Below, in pieces: positions 9,185 through 19,052 of a DNA stretch of 64,000 bases. The position numbers and the translations under genes were made by a program. The notes beneath the pieces are model-generated. The model had not been told where the DNA came from. It saw nothing but the letters and a program-made list of their open reading frames with translations, and searched no databases. Positions within the stretch are counted from its first letter, which is position 1. Each line of letters begins with the position of its first letter. The DNA is from Verrucomicrobiota bacterium (GTDB lineage Bacteria; Verrucomicrobiota; Verrucomicrobiia; Opitutales; Puniceicoccaceae): the NCBI GenBank assembly GCA_038744685.1, contig JBCDMB010000001.1, forward strand, positions 248,001 to 312,000, in the 5' to 3' direction.

Positions 9185-9450
9185 CCTGCGGAAAAGCGGA
9201 GATGAGATGACCGGGAACCTAGAGCGGATTCGATTCCTTTCTTCGTGAGGCGACGCTGGAGGCAGAACCACGGATTTGTTTGTAAAGAGTACAGCACCAA
9301 CCGAATTTCCTTTTTTAGTTTTTACGTAGGATGAGGGTTCAACCCTCGAAAGACAGACTTCTACTCAGCTATGCGTATCGAAGCACAAAGCCCTGTTTTG
9401 ACAATAGCTTACGCATTCCGTTGGCTGATTTAAAACCGAAGTAATTTGCA
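9185..9450. other. Intergenic gap, no gene recognised
   Basis: This is the 266-bp gap between the ends of two convergent genes. A short inverted repeat, AGGGTT/AACCCT with a one-base loop, lies around 9332-9344. There is no clear Rho-independent terminator or RNA gene. Confidence 0.5.
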
Positions 9451-10338
9451 CTAACGAACGGCCGACCTTCGCCCAACTACTAGGCCCGCGCCAATCAAAA
9501 GGGAGCCGATCACCAACGAGAGCCAATCTGGCTGACTTCGGTTTAGAAGGATCGCGATGAAAACGCCGAGTGGAACGACAAGGTTGTTTGATGCCGCCAG
9601 AAAACCGGTGGATACGCGACTTGCTCCGAAGTTCCACAGATAAAATCCGGCTCCCGAGGCGGCGATTCCGAGATAGATAATGATCATCCACTGGGAAGGG
9701 GAGAGGTGGGGTGGTGAACGAAAGGATCCCATCAAGAGACCGGCGACGATCGTGAAGGTTAGAGCTCCAGCGAAGAGGAGTCCGAACACCTCCTTTTCCG
9801 TCACGCTCGGATGTCTGAATTTCCATTCCCGGAACCAGATTTGCCCTCCCCCAAAAGCGATGTTGGCGATCTGCATGAGAAGAAAGCCGGTGAGAAAGTC
9901 ACTGCGTGGCATCTCATCTCCTTTGATAATCGCGGCACCAACTACCGAAAGAACTGCTGCCAGAAAGAGAGGCTTTTCGAGGCGGCGATGAATCGCGGAA
10001 TTGATGCCTGCAATCCACAATGGCGTAAGGACACTGAACAACGCCACCTGCCATGCTTCGAGAAATCGGAACGCAGCGAGGTAGGATACATACATGACTC
10101 CAAACTGGAGGACACCGATCGCAGAAAGCTCACAGCGGGTTCTGAATGGAAGCCCCTTCAGGCGGAGCAGCGGTAGAAAACACAAACCCGCGACGACCAG
10201 CCGGGCGGAACCGATCAAAAATGGATCCACGCCTGCTAGGGCTTTTCCAATCAGACCGAAAGAAAAGGCCCAAATAAGAGTGACGGCGGCAATTGCGCCA
10301 ATCCCTGAAGCCGAAGAGGAGGCGTGACTCGTTTTCAT
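9451..10338 (-). CDS. EamA/DMT family transporter
   Basis: A 10-helix inner-membrane permease of the drug/metabolite transporter superfamily, with two repeated EamA domains (about residues 10-145 and 160-290). Visible signs are AVTLIWAFSFGLIGKALAG at the start of domain 1, and AASGAGFYLWNFGASRVSTGFLAASNNLVVPLGVFIAILL with the typical end of domain 2. The family exports amino acids, nucleosides or drugs, and the substrate cannot be read from sequence. I chose ATG 10338. A TTG at 10350 directly abuts the manA stop and is the alternative. It follows manA closely in the same direction. Confidence 0.88.
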   Translation of the reverse strand: MKTSHASSSASGIGAIAAVTLIWAFSFGLIGKALAGVDPFLIGSARLVVAGLCFLPLLRLKGLPFRTRCELSAIGVLQFGVMYVSYLAAFRFLEAWQVALFSVLTPLWIAGINSAIHRRLEKPLFLAAVLSVVGAAIIKGDEMPRSDFLTGFLLMQIANIAFGGGQIWFREWKFRHPSVTEKEVFGLLFAGALTFTIVAGLLMGSFRSPPHLSPSQWMIIIYLGIAASGAGFYLWNFGASRVSTGFLAASNNLVVPLGVFIAILLNRSQPDWLSLVIGSLLIGAGLVVGRRSAVR

Positions 10339-10350
10339 CCCCGGGCTCAA

Positions 10351-11313
10351 TCAGCCCGTTCTTGTAAACTGGTCGGTTAGAAGCACAACACTCTTACTCG
10401 TAGCTACGATACGACAGGATCTTGTCGCGGGTAAGAGAGCGGTATCTCCCCGAATAAACTGGGTTGAAGAGTCCTCATCGATCAGACTGCCGGAGACTAC
10501 GTGAATGAGTAGCGGTTCCGTGGATTCTTCGATTGCAAGTTCTGAACCGTCCTCAAGGTTCGTCCTGCGGATACGAAACTCACTGCAGTCCGCGAGAGTT
10601 GTCGTGCCGAAACCGTCAAACGTTTCGTCGGCCCTCGGCTCGAAGTCATCGAAATCAATACTCTTCATGGACTCCTCAATGTGCAGTTGTCGCGGTTTCC
10701 CATCCAAGCCGACCCGTCCCCAGTCATAGACGCGGTAGGTCGTGTCGGAGTTCTGTTGGATTTCCAGAATCAGGTTGCCACCGTCAATAGCGTGAATTCG
10801 ACCGCTTTCTACCAGGATCGACTGGCCTTGCGATACGGGAAATCGATGCACGCAGTCTTCGAGGGTTTCATCGTGTAGCGCTCTTTCGAACTCCTTTTTC
10901 GTGACCCCTCGTTTCAAGCCAACGATGAGGCTTGCACCGGGTTTAGCGTCGGCCACAAACCAATTCTCGGTCTTTGGCTCTCCATGAAGCACCTTTGCGA
11001 CGGGAGCAGGAGGATGGACTTGCAGGCTGAGCCGCTGTTGGCAGTCGAGCCATTTGACGAGGATCGGAAAAGGCTTTGCTGGGTCCCAGCCAGAACCCAT
11101 GACCTCCTCAGGATTCTCCTCAATCAGGTCGCGGATCGTGGTGGACTGAGAAGACGAGGAACGAATCTCCGAGGCGTCGTCTGCGCGATCAACGATGTCC
11201 CAGCTTTCGCCAATCACTTTTCCAGCGGGTAAGGTTCGGCCCAGTGAAGACTCTAGCGAACGGCCCCCCCAGACTCGTTCTTTGTAGATCGGGTGAAAGA
11301 GAACTGGATTCAT
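10351..11313 (-). CDS. manA: Mannose-6-phosphate isomerase, class I
   Basis: A zinc enzyme interconverting mannose-6-phosphate and fructose-6-phosphate, feeding GDP-mannose synthesis or mannose catabolism. The N-terminus FHPIYKERVWGG and the zinc-ligand segments LSLQVHPP and the following Glu (KTENWFV), plus ESGRIHAIDGGNLILEIQQNSDTTYRVYDWGR, are diagnostic of the cupin-type isomerase. Length from ATG 11313 is 320 residues, like Bacillus-type ManA. An ATG at 11322 is equally possible. Longer starts would overlap the divergent ftsK start, so they are less likely. The stop lies 12 bp before the chosen EamA start. Confidence 0.93.
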   Translation of the reverse strand: MNPVLFHPIYKERVWGGRSLESSLGRTLPAGKVIGESWDIVDRADDASEIRSSSSQSTTIRDLIEENPEEVMGSGWDPAKPFPILVKWLDCQQRLSLQVHPPAPVAKVLHGEPKTENWFVADAKPGASLIVGLKRGVTKKEFERALHDETLEDCVHRFPVSQGQSILVESGRIHAIDGGNLILEIQQNSDTTYRVYDWGRVGLDGKPRQLHIEESMKSIDFDDFEPRADETFDGFGTTTLADCSEFRIRRTNLEDGSELAIEESTEPLLIHVVSGSLIDEDSSTQFIRGDTALLPATRSCRIVATSKSVVLLTDQFTRTG

Positions 11314-11354
11314 AGTTGCCATTGCGCTACATAAATCGGTTTGAATCGAGCTGA

Positions 11355-14003
11355 ATGTCATCCACGCGACAAAAAAATGTGAAGAAGGTGCAGGCCACCT
11401 TCACTCCAAGAGTCTCCAAGGTTCGTCCGATCAAGGGCGGTATCTTTATTACAATTGGGATGTTGTTTGCTGTGGCTCTTGTCGACTATGAGCCTGCTCA
11501 GCAGGGACTGGTTCGTGCCTTTGCCACCTCGACCGAAATGTCGGAAACCCCCAATTTGGTCGGGAGTTTTGGGCGGGATTCCGCCTTCCTTTTTTTGTCG
11601 GGATTAGGGCTGGGTGCCGTCTTTTTGCTTTTTTCAATTATCTGGATCGGTGTCCTCAACTTGGTTCGGAGAGCCCACTTGGTTACGGGTCCACGGCTCA
11701 TCGTTCTTGCCCTGGCGACTTTAGGTGCGTCGGGCCTGGCAAACGGTCTGCAATTGTCGTGGTTGCCTAACCTTGAGTCGTTCTTTCCCGAGAACTATTT
11801 CCCAAGAGGCCCGGGTGGGTTGGCCGGTTATTGGCTGAATGAGGCATTTCTGTTTGAGACGCTTGGGACATTTGGAAGTCTTTTTCTTCAACTCTTGCTG
11901 GTTTTGCTCGGGATCGGTGCGTTGTTCAGCGATCCTTCCAGAAACCTCTTTGAGCGTAGTTTTCAGAAATGGTCGGAACGTCGAGCCGATAAGAAACTAA
12001 CCGCGGCAGAGAGGAAGAAACAGAAGGCTTTGCAAGCGGAGGCAAAAGCTCTTCGAGAGATGGCGAAGCAGGAAAAGCGTCTGGAGAAGGAGAAACGGCG
12101 TTCGCAGAAGTGGGAGCAAAAGAGGGAGAAGGAGAGCACAAAAGCGGCAGCAATCGCCGCAAAACGCGAGACCCCGACGATCGAAGAAGGGCTTATGGGT
12201 AACGAGTCTTCGCCTGCTGATGTGACGGCGGTCGACAGTAGTCTTCTCTCCGGAGAGATCCCTACCCGAAGCCGAAAAACAGTTTCGAACAAGCGGGTGA
12301 AGTCGGCGGTCTCATCGAAAGAAATTGTCGATCCGGTATTACCGACAGATCATCAGACGGATGGGGTCGCGAGGGTGAGATCGAGCGCGAAGTCCGATCC
12401 TGAGCCTTCCAAGTCTGGGAGCGGTGGGTTTAAGATCGTCGCCGGCGAGAAGGTAGAGAAGGCAGAGACTCTCTTCCCCGCTAGAAAAGGGAACTACCAA
12501 TTTCCGTCTCTCGATCTTCTTCAAGAGCCTTCTTTGCCTCATTCTTTTGAGGCGGAGAATCACGAGGAGACGGCCGTTGCTTTGCAAAGCACTTTGGCTG
12601 AGTTTGGAGTGAAAGTGGAGTTGGGTGAGGTTCATACTGGACCCGTAATTACTCGGTATGAAGTCTATCCTGCGCCCGGAGTGAGGGTGGAGAAAATCGC
12701 CAACCTCGCCAAGAACCTTGGTATGAGCCTGAAGGCGCAGTCGGTTCGCATTCTGGCACCGGTTCCGGGAAAAGGCTGTGTCGGGGTAGAGGTTCCGAAC
12801 CGGCGACCACTTGCAGTCTGCATCCGAGAGATCATTGAGTCCCGTTCGTGGGTCGATGCGAACGCCGAGATTCCTGTGGTGCTTGGGAAGGAGGTAAGTG
12901 GCAAACCGTTGGTGGCCGATTTAACGAAGATGCCGCACCTGTTGATCGCTGGATCCACCGGATCGGGGAAGACGGTCTGCATCAACAGCGTCATTGCTTC
13001 TCTTCTCTATCACTCAAGTCCGGAAGACCTGCGCTTCATCATGATCGATCCCAAAATTGTTGAGATGCAGATCTACAATTCCCTCCCGCATATGTTGATT
13101 CCGGTAGTCACCGATCCGAAGAAAGTTCCCGGTGCGCTGAAGTGGTTGATTTCAGAAATGGAACGTCGTTACCAGGTGTTCGCCCGTGCCAATGTGCGGA
13201 ATATCGCTGGCTTCAATGCCAAGATTGCCAAGAACAGAGAGGAAAAGAAGCGAGCCGAAGAGATGGAGGCTGAAATGTCTGTCGAAGAAAGGACAGCCCT
13301 TGCGGAGGCTAGCGAGGAGAGTGACGATGGTTTTGAAATTCCGAAGGAAAAGATTCCCTACATCGTCTGTATCGTGGATGAGCTGGCTGACCTCATGATG
13401 GTGGCACCTGCGGACATTGAAACAGGGATTGCCCGTCTAGCCCAGTTGGCCCGTGCGGCAGGCATTCATTTGATTTTGGCAACTCAACGGCCTTCGGTAA
13501 ATGTGATCACTGGGGTAATCAAGGCGAACCTTCCGAGTCGAATCGCCTTTAAGGTGGCATCCAAAATCGATAGCCGAACCATTTTGGACGAGGGCGGGGC
13601 GGATTCCTTGATTGGTAAAGGAGACATGCTCTTTATTCCTCCCGGGGCACACGCACTGGTGAGGGCACAGGGTGCGTTTGTTTCTGATGAAGAGATCAAT
13701 GGTGTGGTGGAGTATTTAAAGGTGAATGGTCCACCCAATTTTCTCGAACAAGTGCAGGCGCAAATTGAAGCCGGTGACGATGAGGGAGGATCGGGTGTTG
13801 AGGGTGATTTCGAAGATGACTTGGTCCCGCAGGCCTTGGAAGTAATCCGCTCGAGTAAAAGGGCATCCACTTCAATGCTACAGCGACGATTGAGGATCGG
13901 TTACAATCGTGCAGCGCGGATCATGGAGATCCTTGAGGATGAGGGTTATGTCGGCCCGGAAAATGGCTCCAGCCCGAGAGAGATCCTCAGGGATTTGGAT
14001 TAG
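11355..14003 (+). CDS. ftsK: DNA translocase FtsK/SpoIIIE
   Basis: FtsK pumps chromosome ends through the closing division septum and activates XerCD recombination at dif. The 882-residue protein has an N-terminal membrane part (hydrophobic segments around residues 30-48, 75-98, 113-135 and 175-195), then a charged coiled coil (about 215-275, rich in Lys, Glu and Ala). The RecA-like motor starts near residue 400 with Walker A GSTGSGKT at about 533-540 and a Walker B region IVCIVDELADLMM. The C-terminal gamma winged-helix (ALEVIRSSKRASTSMLQRRLRIGYNRAARIM) reads KOPS-like sites. All domains expected of an active translocase are present. Confidence 0.97.
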   Translation: MSSTRQKNVKKVQATFTPRVSKVRPIKGGIFITIGMLFAVALVDYEPAQQGLVRAFATSTEMSETPNLVGSFGRDSAFLFLSGLGLGAVFLLFSIIWIGVLNLVRRAHLVTGPRLIVLALATLGASGLANGLQLSWLPNLESFFPENYFPRGPGGLAGYWLNEAFLFETLGTFGSLFLQLLLVLLGIGALFSDPSRNLFERSFQKWSERRADKKLTAAERKKQKALQAEAKALREMAKQEKRLEKEKRRSQKWEQKREKESTKAAAIAAKRETPTIEEGLMGNESSPADVTAVDSSLLSGEIPTRSRKTVSNKRVKSAVSSKEIVDPVLPTDHQTDGVARVRSSAKSDPEPSKSGSGGFKIVAGEKVEKAETLFPARKGNYQFPSLDLLQEPSLPHSFEAENHEETAVALQSTLAEFGVKVELGEVHTGPVITRYEVYPAPGVRVEKIANLAKNLGMSLKAQSVRILAPVPGKGCVGVEVPNRRPLAVCIREIIESRSWVDANAEIPVVLGKEVSGKPLVADLTKMPHLLIAGSTGSGKTVCINSVIASLLYHSSPEDLRFIMIDPKIVEMQIYNSLPHMLIPVVTDPKKVPGALKWLISEMERRYQVFARANVRNIAGFNAKIAKNREEKKRAEEMEAEMSVEERTALAEASEESDDGFEIPKEKIPYIVCIVDELADLMMVAPADIETGIARLAQLARAAGIHLILATQRPSVNVITGVIKANLPSRIAFKVASKIDSRTILDEGGADSLIGKGDMLFIPPGAHALVRAQGAFVSDEEINGVVEYLKVNGPPNFLEQVQAQIEAGDDEGGSGVEGDFEDDLVPQALEVIRSSKRASTSMLQRRLRIGYNRAARIMEILEDEGYVGPENGSSPREILRDLD

Positions 14004-14285
14004 AAGCCTTTCGGTCGGGCAGCGGACTCAAGTCCGCTGCTTCTGCCACTTAGTGAAGGAGAGTGGGGATCTGAATCGTGAGTTTTTACTTCGGTAGCTA
14101 CTCCACTGGACGGGACGAAAGTCTGCGGTCCTGGATGCAGTTCTGCTGGTTTCAGTAGCATCCCGCCGTTAGGCGGATGATAGCGTCTTTTTTGGAATTT
14201 GTCGGTCTGTTCTAGTCATCAGTCTCACGACTGATGCTACGGTTCTTTCGGCTGGATTGGTGACCGGAGGTCCCCACAGCCTTAG
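14004..14285. repeat. Hairpin-rich gap between convergent ftsK and prmC
   Basis: The 282-bp gap holds three hairpins. At 14019-14040 two perfect 9-bp arms (GCAGCGGAC and GTCCGCTGC) flank the loop TCAA. At 14163-14176 CCGCC-GTTA-GGCGG is followed within about 10 bp by a T-run, so it could end ftsK transcription. At 14217-14236 CATCAGTC-TCAC-GACTGATG has 8-bp arms. The first and third share a GACT...AGTC core with the hairpin near 24295 and look like REP-type dispersed palindromes. No gene seen. Confidence 0.6.
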
Positions 14286-15119
14286 CTAGATCCTCGCAAA
14301 AAAGAACCGATCGCGATCAGAAAAGTCCTTTTCCACCCAATAGTCGGAATAGCCTGAGTCCTTCGCAGACGCCTGGAGCTTTTCGCGATGATTGATTCCG
14401 GTCTCGAGTGCAATTAGTCCTGGATCGTTAAGGAAGTTCCTTGCTTGCTGCAGGATTTGATCCAAGTCTGCAAACCCTTGCTTATCGGACACGAGCGCTT
14501 CCTTTGGCTCGTGATCCTTTACCTCGGGTTGGCTGGAAGTCCACTCGTCCTCGGCAAGATAGGGTGGATTGGAAATGATGAGATCGAACTTTCCTTCAAT
14601 ATGGTCGAACCACGAAGATTGAAGCCAACTAACCGCGAGGTTAAGGGAATCGCCGTTTTTCTGTGCTAGTGAGATTGCCTCCCGAGAGCGGTCCACTCCA
14701 ATCACCTCCGCTTTTGGGAAGGTGCTTTTGAGAGATAGTGCGATTGCCCCAGAACCGGTTCCGAGGTCGAGAATCTTTTGCGGAGGTATTGAAACATGAG
14801 CAACGACTTTTTCGATGAGTTCCTCCGTCTCCGGTCTGGGAATGAGAGCACCGGGTCCACATTGGATATGGAGGTTTCGAAAGGGCTGATGCTCGAGAAT
14901 GTAGGAAAGTGGCTCTCGCCTCGCTCGACGCGCCAACCTAGGCCTTAGCTGAGAAAGGACCTCTTCTTCCATTGGACGGTCGAACTGGAGATAGATCTCC
15001 ATCCGTTGGCAACCGAGCGTATCCGCAATCAGGTGCTCGGCATCGAGCCGAGCCTCTGGTATTCCCTGTTTGATGAGGAGTTCTTCGGACTTTCGAAGAA
15101 TCTCAAGAAGGGTGTGCAT
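14286..15119 (-). CDS. prmC: Release factor glutamine methyltransferase
   Basis: PrmC (HemK) methylates the Gln of the GGQ motif of release factors RF1 and RF2. The 277-residue protein has the N-terminal helical domain (1-75), the SAM-binding motif LDLGTGSGAIALSL (118-130), the acidic end of strand 2 VIGVDRS, and the NPPY catalytic motif at 184-187 followed by LAEDEW. ALIPRPETEELIEK is the family linker. It lies 6 bp after prfA, whose product is its substrate, so enzyme and substrate are made from one transcript. Confidence 0.96.
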   Translation of the reverse strand: MHTLLEILRKSEELLIKQGIPEARLDAEHLIADTLGCQRMEIYLQFDRPMEEEVLSQLRPRLARRARREPLSYILEHQPFRNLHIQCGPGALIPRPETEELIEKVVAHVSIPPQKILDLGTGSGAIALSLKSTFPKAEVIGVDRSREAISLAQKNGDSLNLAVSWLQSSWFDHIEGKFDLIISNPPYLAEDEWTSSQPEVKDHEPKEALVSDKQGFADLDQILQQARNFLNDPGLIALETGINHREKLQASAKDSGYSDYWVEKDFSDRDRFFFARI

Positions 15120-15125
15120 GATGGC

Positions 15126-16232
15126 TTAGTTGATCCCGGATTCTTGAGAATCGAGAGCAATGGCAGCTTCAGCCCTTTCCCGGATATCAGCGCGGAGAAG
15201 CTCTTCGAGAAGATCAGCAAGCCCTCCCTCAAGAATGGATTCCAGATTCTGGCTGCTCCAATTGATTCGGTGGTCGGTGAGTCGGCTTTGGGGAAAGTTG
15301 TAAGTGCGGATTCGTTCGCTACGGTCCCCGGAGCCTACTTGGTTGCGGCGGTTGGCCGCATATTTCGCCCGCTCTTCCTCTTCTTTTTTCTGCAATAGCC
15401 GTGAACGAAGGACCTTCATTGCTTTGGCCTTGTTTTTGATCTGAGAGCGTTCGTCGGCACAGCTCACAATCATCCCGGTCTCCTTGTGGAGGATTTGAAC
15501 CGCAGAATCCGTTGTATTGACTCCTTGCCCTCCCGGACCACTGGCCCGCGAGACGGTGACTTCGATTTCATCCGGATTGATGGTTAAGTCTACTTCCTCC
15601 GCTTCCGGAAGGACGGCGACCGTGGCGGTCGAAGTATGGATTCGCCCATTGGTTTCGGTGGTCGGAACGCGTTGAACGCGATGAACCCCACTCTCGAACT
15701 TTAGGAGGCGATAGACCTCTTCTCCACTCACCAGAAAAATGATCTCCTTGAATCCTCCTGAGTCCGAGGGGCTGGAACTCATCGGCTCAATCCGCCAGCC
15801 ACTAGCTTCTGCAAATCGACTATACATACGGAACAGGTCGGAGGCGAAAAGTGATGCTTCTTCTCCTCCTGCTCCCGCCCGAATCTCCATCACGGTGTTT
15901 CGGGAGTCAGCCGGATCGGCCGGAACAATGAGGAGGGTGATTTCTTCTTCGAGCTTTGTTTTTCGTTCCTCGAGTTCTGGAAGTTCAGCCTCTGCCAGCT
16001 CCTTGATTTCGGGATCCTCGTCGGTATCCCTCAGGAGTTCCTTTGACTCGGTAATCTGTTCATCCAGAGAGCGAAACTCTTCCGAAAGCGCGAGCAGTTT
16101 GGTGATGCGTTGATGTTCACGGGCGCATGCTGCCGCTTTACGACTGTCACCGAAAATGGATGGATCGGACATTTCGCGATCCTTTTCGGCAAGCCGTTCG
16201 CGGATGGAATCGATACTGGGGAGGATGTGCAT
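15126..16232 (-). CDS. prfA: Peptide chain release factor 1
   Basis: RF1 reads UAA and UAG and releases the finished peptide. The protein has 368 residues. The GGQ motif (SGPGGQGVN, residues 234-236) is the peptidyl-transferase trigger. The codon-recognition tripeptide at 190-192 is PTT, inside GVHRVQRVPTTETNGRIHTS, matching the RF1 PxT type and not the SPF of RF2. The domain order (helical domain 1, RAGAGGEEASLFA, decoding loop, GGQ, basic C-terminus) is complete. It is followed after 6 bp by prmC. The start ATG 16232 is the only good one before the divergent HAD gene. Confidence 0.96.
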   Translation of the reverse strand: MHILPSIDSIRERLAEKDREMSDPSIFGDSRKAAACAREHQRITKLLALSEEFRSLDEQITESKELLRDTDEDPEIKELAEAELPELEERKTKLEEEITLLIVPADPADSRNTVMEIRAGAGGEEASLFASDLFRMYSRFAEASGWRIEPMSSSPSDSGGFKEIIFLVSGEEVYRLLKFESGVHRVQRVPTTETNGRIHTSTATVAVLPEAEEVDLTINPDEIEVTVSRASGPGGQGVNTTDSAVQILHKETGMIVSCADERSQIKNKAKAMKVLRSRLLQKKEEEERAKYAANRRNQVGSGDRSERIRTYNFPQSRLTDHRINWSSQNLESILEGGLADLLEELLRADIRERAEAAIALDSQESGIN

Positions 16233-16306
16233 GAAAAAATTGAGACCTTGAAGTTGGGAAAATCATTGTCGCATCAGGGGAGTGGTGCCAGAAAGAAAGC
16301 CGCAGA

Positions 16307-17350
16307 ATGATTGCCAAAAAATCAAACCTACATGGACAAACGGTCATTGCGTGTGTTTGGGACTTCGACAAGACGCTAATTCCCGGCTACATGCAGACCC
16401 CACTTTTTGAAGCATACGGGATTGATGAGAAGGCTTTTTGGGAAGAGGTGAATGAGCTGCCTGCCCTCTACGCTCAGCGAGGTTGTCACGTTTCAAAAGA
16501 CACGGTCTATCTGAACCACCTTTTGAGCTATGTGAAGAATGGCCCTTTGAAAGGATTGACGAATCGGCGCCTTCGAGAATTGGGGAAAGAGCTGGAATTC
16601 TACCCCGGCCTTCCGGAATTCTTTAAAACGGTCAAGAATATGCTTTCCGCTGAGCCCGACTTCAAGAAACACGGAGTTACGGTAGAGCATTACATCATCA
16701 GCACCGGTCTGGCTGAGATGATTCGGGGAAGTAGCATAGCACCTTATGTTGACGGTATTTTTGGATGCGAATTCATCGAAAGGCCCTTCCCTCCGGGCTA
16801 TACAAGTCAGAGTGAGCTCGAAATTGAAGAGGGCGGCGAAGTGAGCCAGGTCGGCGTGATGGTCGACAATACGATCAAAACAAGGTTTATCTTTGAGATC
16901 AACAAAGGGACGAACAAAGACCCGAGTATTGACGTAAACGCGAATGTGTTGCCCGAGGACCGTCGAATCCCTCTCAACAACATGATGTACCTTGCAGACG
17001 GACCGAGTGACGTTCCCGTATTTTCTGTGGTGCGGAGAAGCGGGGGGCTGACTTTCGCTGTCTATGATCCGGAAAGTGAAGCAGAGTTTGCCCAGAATGA
17101 TAGCCTACTACAGGCGGGAAGGATACATAGCTATGGACCGGCTGATTACAGTGAGGGAAGTAGCACGAGTATGTGGATTAGGATGCACGTGCGGCAAATC
17201 GCAGCGCGTATTAATGAGGAGAGAAAGCAGGCGATGGCGTCTCGGGTAAAGGAGCCTCCGAGGCATCTTCACAAAGAGGTTTTAGAGGAAGTGCCGAGCG
17301 ATCCGCAGAGGTCTTTGTTCGAGGAACAATCCGGGGCTCCTGTTGAGTAG
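16307..17350 (+). CDS. HAD family phosphatase-like protein
   Basis: A 347-residue cytosolic protein of the haloacid dehalogenase superfamily. Motif I is [10 protein letters not shown] (nucleophile and acid/base Asp). Motif II Thr/Ser lies in [11 protein letters not shown]. The motif IV region is [15 protein letters not shown] (ADGPSD). The cap region (about 50-110) and the 60-residue tail beyond the core, rich in Arg and Glu, are not diagnostic. It resembles the phosphoserine-phosphatase branch, but the long tail argues against SerB itself. The substrate is unknown. It is transcribed away from prfA. Confidence 0.8.
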   Translation: MIAKKSNLHGQTVIACVWDFDKTLIPGYMQTPLFEAYGIDEKAFWEEVNELPALYAQRGCHVSKDTVYLNHLLSYVKNGPLKGLTNRRLRELGKELEFYPGLPEFFKTVKNMLSAEPDFKKHGVTVEHYIISTGLAEMIRGSSIAPYVDGIFGCEFIERPFPPGYTSQSELEIEEGGEVSQVGVMVDNTIKTRFIFEINKGTNKDPSIDVNANVLPEDRRIPLNNMMYLADGPSDVPVFSVVRRSGGLTFAVYDPESEAEFAQNDSLLQAGRIHSYGPADYSEGSSTSMWIRMHVRQIAARINEERKQAMASRVKEPPRHLHKEVLEEVPSDPQRSLFEEQSGAPVE

Positions 17351-17389
17351 AGCCTCTAGTCCATAGTTGAGTGCGGTCCTCTCGATCAA

Positions 17390-17905
17390 TCAGGTCTTTT
17401 GCTCGGAGTGGACAAAGTAGAGCAGATCACAGACCTCCCGAACAGCACCGAAGCCACCCCTTTTCTGGGAAATCCATTTTGCGACGCCAAGCACTTCAGG
17501 AGAAGCGTCGTTCGGTGCCATCGGATAGCCGACCCGTTTCAGTAACTTCAAGTCGGGAACGTCATCACCCATGAATGCCGCTTCCGAAGGCTCAATTCCT
17601 TGGGAGGCCAGAAACTCTTCTGCACAAGCGACTTTATCCTCTACCGCAAGAAAGACGTGCTCAACACCTAGTCTTCGGCAACGTTCCCAAACAGGGGTGG
17701 AGGGAGACCGGCTGATAACGGCGATCGGAAAGCCAATCGACAGGAGTCGGGTAATTCCAAAACCGTCTTTAATGTCGAACCTTCGATACTCGTTCGATCC
17801 TTCGCTGGGTAGATAAACCCCTCCATCGGTAAGAACGCCATCGCTGTCCAAGAGTAGGGCCTTGATCCCTGGCCAGTTTATAGCATTTTTCTCTGGGTCG
17901 CTCAC
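17390..17905 (-). CDS. kdsC: 3-deoxy-D-manno-octulosonate 8-phosphate phosphatase (KdsC-like)
   Basis: KdsC removes the phosphate from KDO-8-P, giving KDO for lipopolysaccharide. This capless HAD protein (171 residues, normal size) has motif I LLLDSDGVLTDGG, FDIKDGFGITRL, motif II AVISRSPS, and motif IV FMGDDVPDLKLLKRVGYPMAPNDA, all typical of KdsC tetramers. The C-terminal VAKWISQKRGGFGAVREVCDLL is the family tail that reaches into the neighbouring subunit. The start codon is GTG at 17905, only 22 bp from the divergent rlmN start. Presence of KDO synthesis agrees with a diderm cell. Confidence 0.9.
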   Translation of the reverse strand: MSDPEKNAINWPGIKALLLDSDGVLTDGGVYLPSEGSNEYRRFDIKDGFGITRLLSIGFPIAVISRSPSTPVWERCRRLGVEHVFLAVEDKVACAEEFLASQGIEPSEAAFMGDDVPDLKLLKRVGYPMAPNDASPEVLGVAKWISQKRGGFGAVREVCDLLYFVHSEQKT

Positions 17906-17927
17906 AAATCCGGACCCAAACGAACAT

Positions 17928-19052
17928 ATGGCAAAGTTTCGACCGCAAAAACCTTCTATACTGGATTTTTCTGAAGCTGAGTTGCTTGAGAAGTTCTCTC
18001 GATTGGGTATTCCAAAATTCAGGGCCGGTCAGGTCCTCGATTGGGTGTTCCGCAGGCAAGTCAGTTCTTTCGAAGAAATGACCAATCTTCCCCAGATTTT
18101 ACGATCCACCCTCCATCGGGAGATTGCTGGGAATCCGGTTGAGAAGGTGCTGTGGAAGCAGTCGGGAGACAGCACTCACAAACTGTTATCCAAGCTGGAA
18201 GACGAGTCACTGATCGAAACAGTTCTGATCCAGGCGCCAATGGTGGGCGTGGGTCGGGATAAGTCACGTTCTACAGTCTGTGTCTCCAGTCAGGTAGGCT
18301 GCGCCTACGGCTGCAAGTTCTGCGCTTCCGGTTTGGCGGGGTGGAAAAGGAATCTAACCACTGGTGAAATTCTGGGCCAGTTTCTTCTCGTAGGAGATCG
18401 AGCTAGGGTAGATGGGCAAACGTCAACCATACGTGACGATCACGTTCCCTTTGACAACATTGTCTTCATGGGAATGGGTGAGCCTCTAGCGAATTTTGAT
18501 GCAGTATCGAGGGCAATCTTGGCACTTCACTCGAGTTGGGGTTTTCATTTTGGGGCTCGGCGAATCACCGTTTCAACGTCAGGACTCGTTCCAGAAATAC
18601 GGAAACTGGCAGACCTTGGGGTTCCGATCCGACTCGCGGTTTCCTTACATGGCGCAACTGATGAAGTGAGAAGCCGGATTATGCCGGTCAATCGCAAGTA
18701 CCCGATTGCGGAACTGATTGAAGCGGCCCGTTACTTCCGGAGTCAGCACAAGCGGATGGTGACGTTGGAGTACATTCTGATCGAAGGGGTGAATGATTCC
18801 CTGGAGCAGGCGAAGCGTTTGTCTGAGATCGCGTCGGACCTCCACGCACACGTAAACTGCATTCCCTACAACCGGGTCGAAGGATTGTCTTGGACGCGAC
18901 CAAATCTGGTGCGACAAAAGCGTTTTACTCAAATTCTCCGCAAGAATCGGGTGTCGGTTACACTGCGCCGGGAAAAGGGGCACGATATTAGTGCTGCTTG
19001 CGGACAGCTCAGGCTACAAAGGGAAAAAGGGCTAGCTAGTTCTGTTGGATAA
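17928..19052 (+). CDS. rlmN: Dual-specificity 23S rRNA/tRNA adenine-C2 methyltransferase
   Basis: RlmN is a radical-SAM enzyme that methylates C2 of A2503 in 23S rRNA and A37 of some tRNAs. From ATG 17928 the protein has about 374 residues. The 4Fe-4S motif CAYGCKFC (Cys 125, 129, 132) follows VSSQVGC. The GMGEPLAN motif binds the SAM methionine group, and HAHVNCIPYN and the C-terminal GHDISAACGQLR carry the conserved mechanistic Cys. The frame upstream of this ATG is inside kdsC and not conserved. The 3' end overlaps the convergent ispA by 21 bp. Confidence 0.95.
   Translation: MAKFRPQKPSILDFSEAELLEKFSRLGIPKFRAGQVLDWVFRRQVSSFEEMTNLPQILRSTLHREIAGNPVEKVLWKQSGDSTHKLLSKLEDESLIETVLIQAPMVGVGRDKSRSTVCVSSQVGCAYGCKFCASGLAGWKRNLTTGEILGQFLLVGDRARVDGQTSTIRDDHVPFDNIVFMGMGEPLANFDAVSRAILALHSSWGFHFGARRITVSTSGLVPEIRKLADLGVPIRLAVSLHGATDEVRSRIMPVNRKYPIAELIEAARYFRSQHKRMVTLEYILIEGVNDSLEQAKRLSEIASDLHAHVNCIPYNRVEGLSWTRPNLVRQKRFTQILRKNRVSVTLRREKGHDISAACGQLRLQREKGLASSVG

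Noticed and set aside
15126-16232. Release factor 2 (prfB)
   Set aside because: The codon-recognition motif is PTT, not SPF, there is no programmed frameshift near the start, and prmC is adjacent as for prfA.
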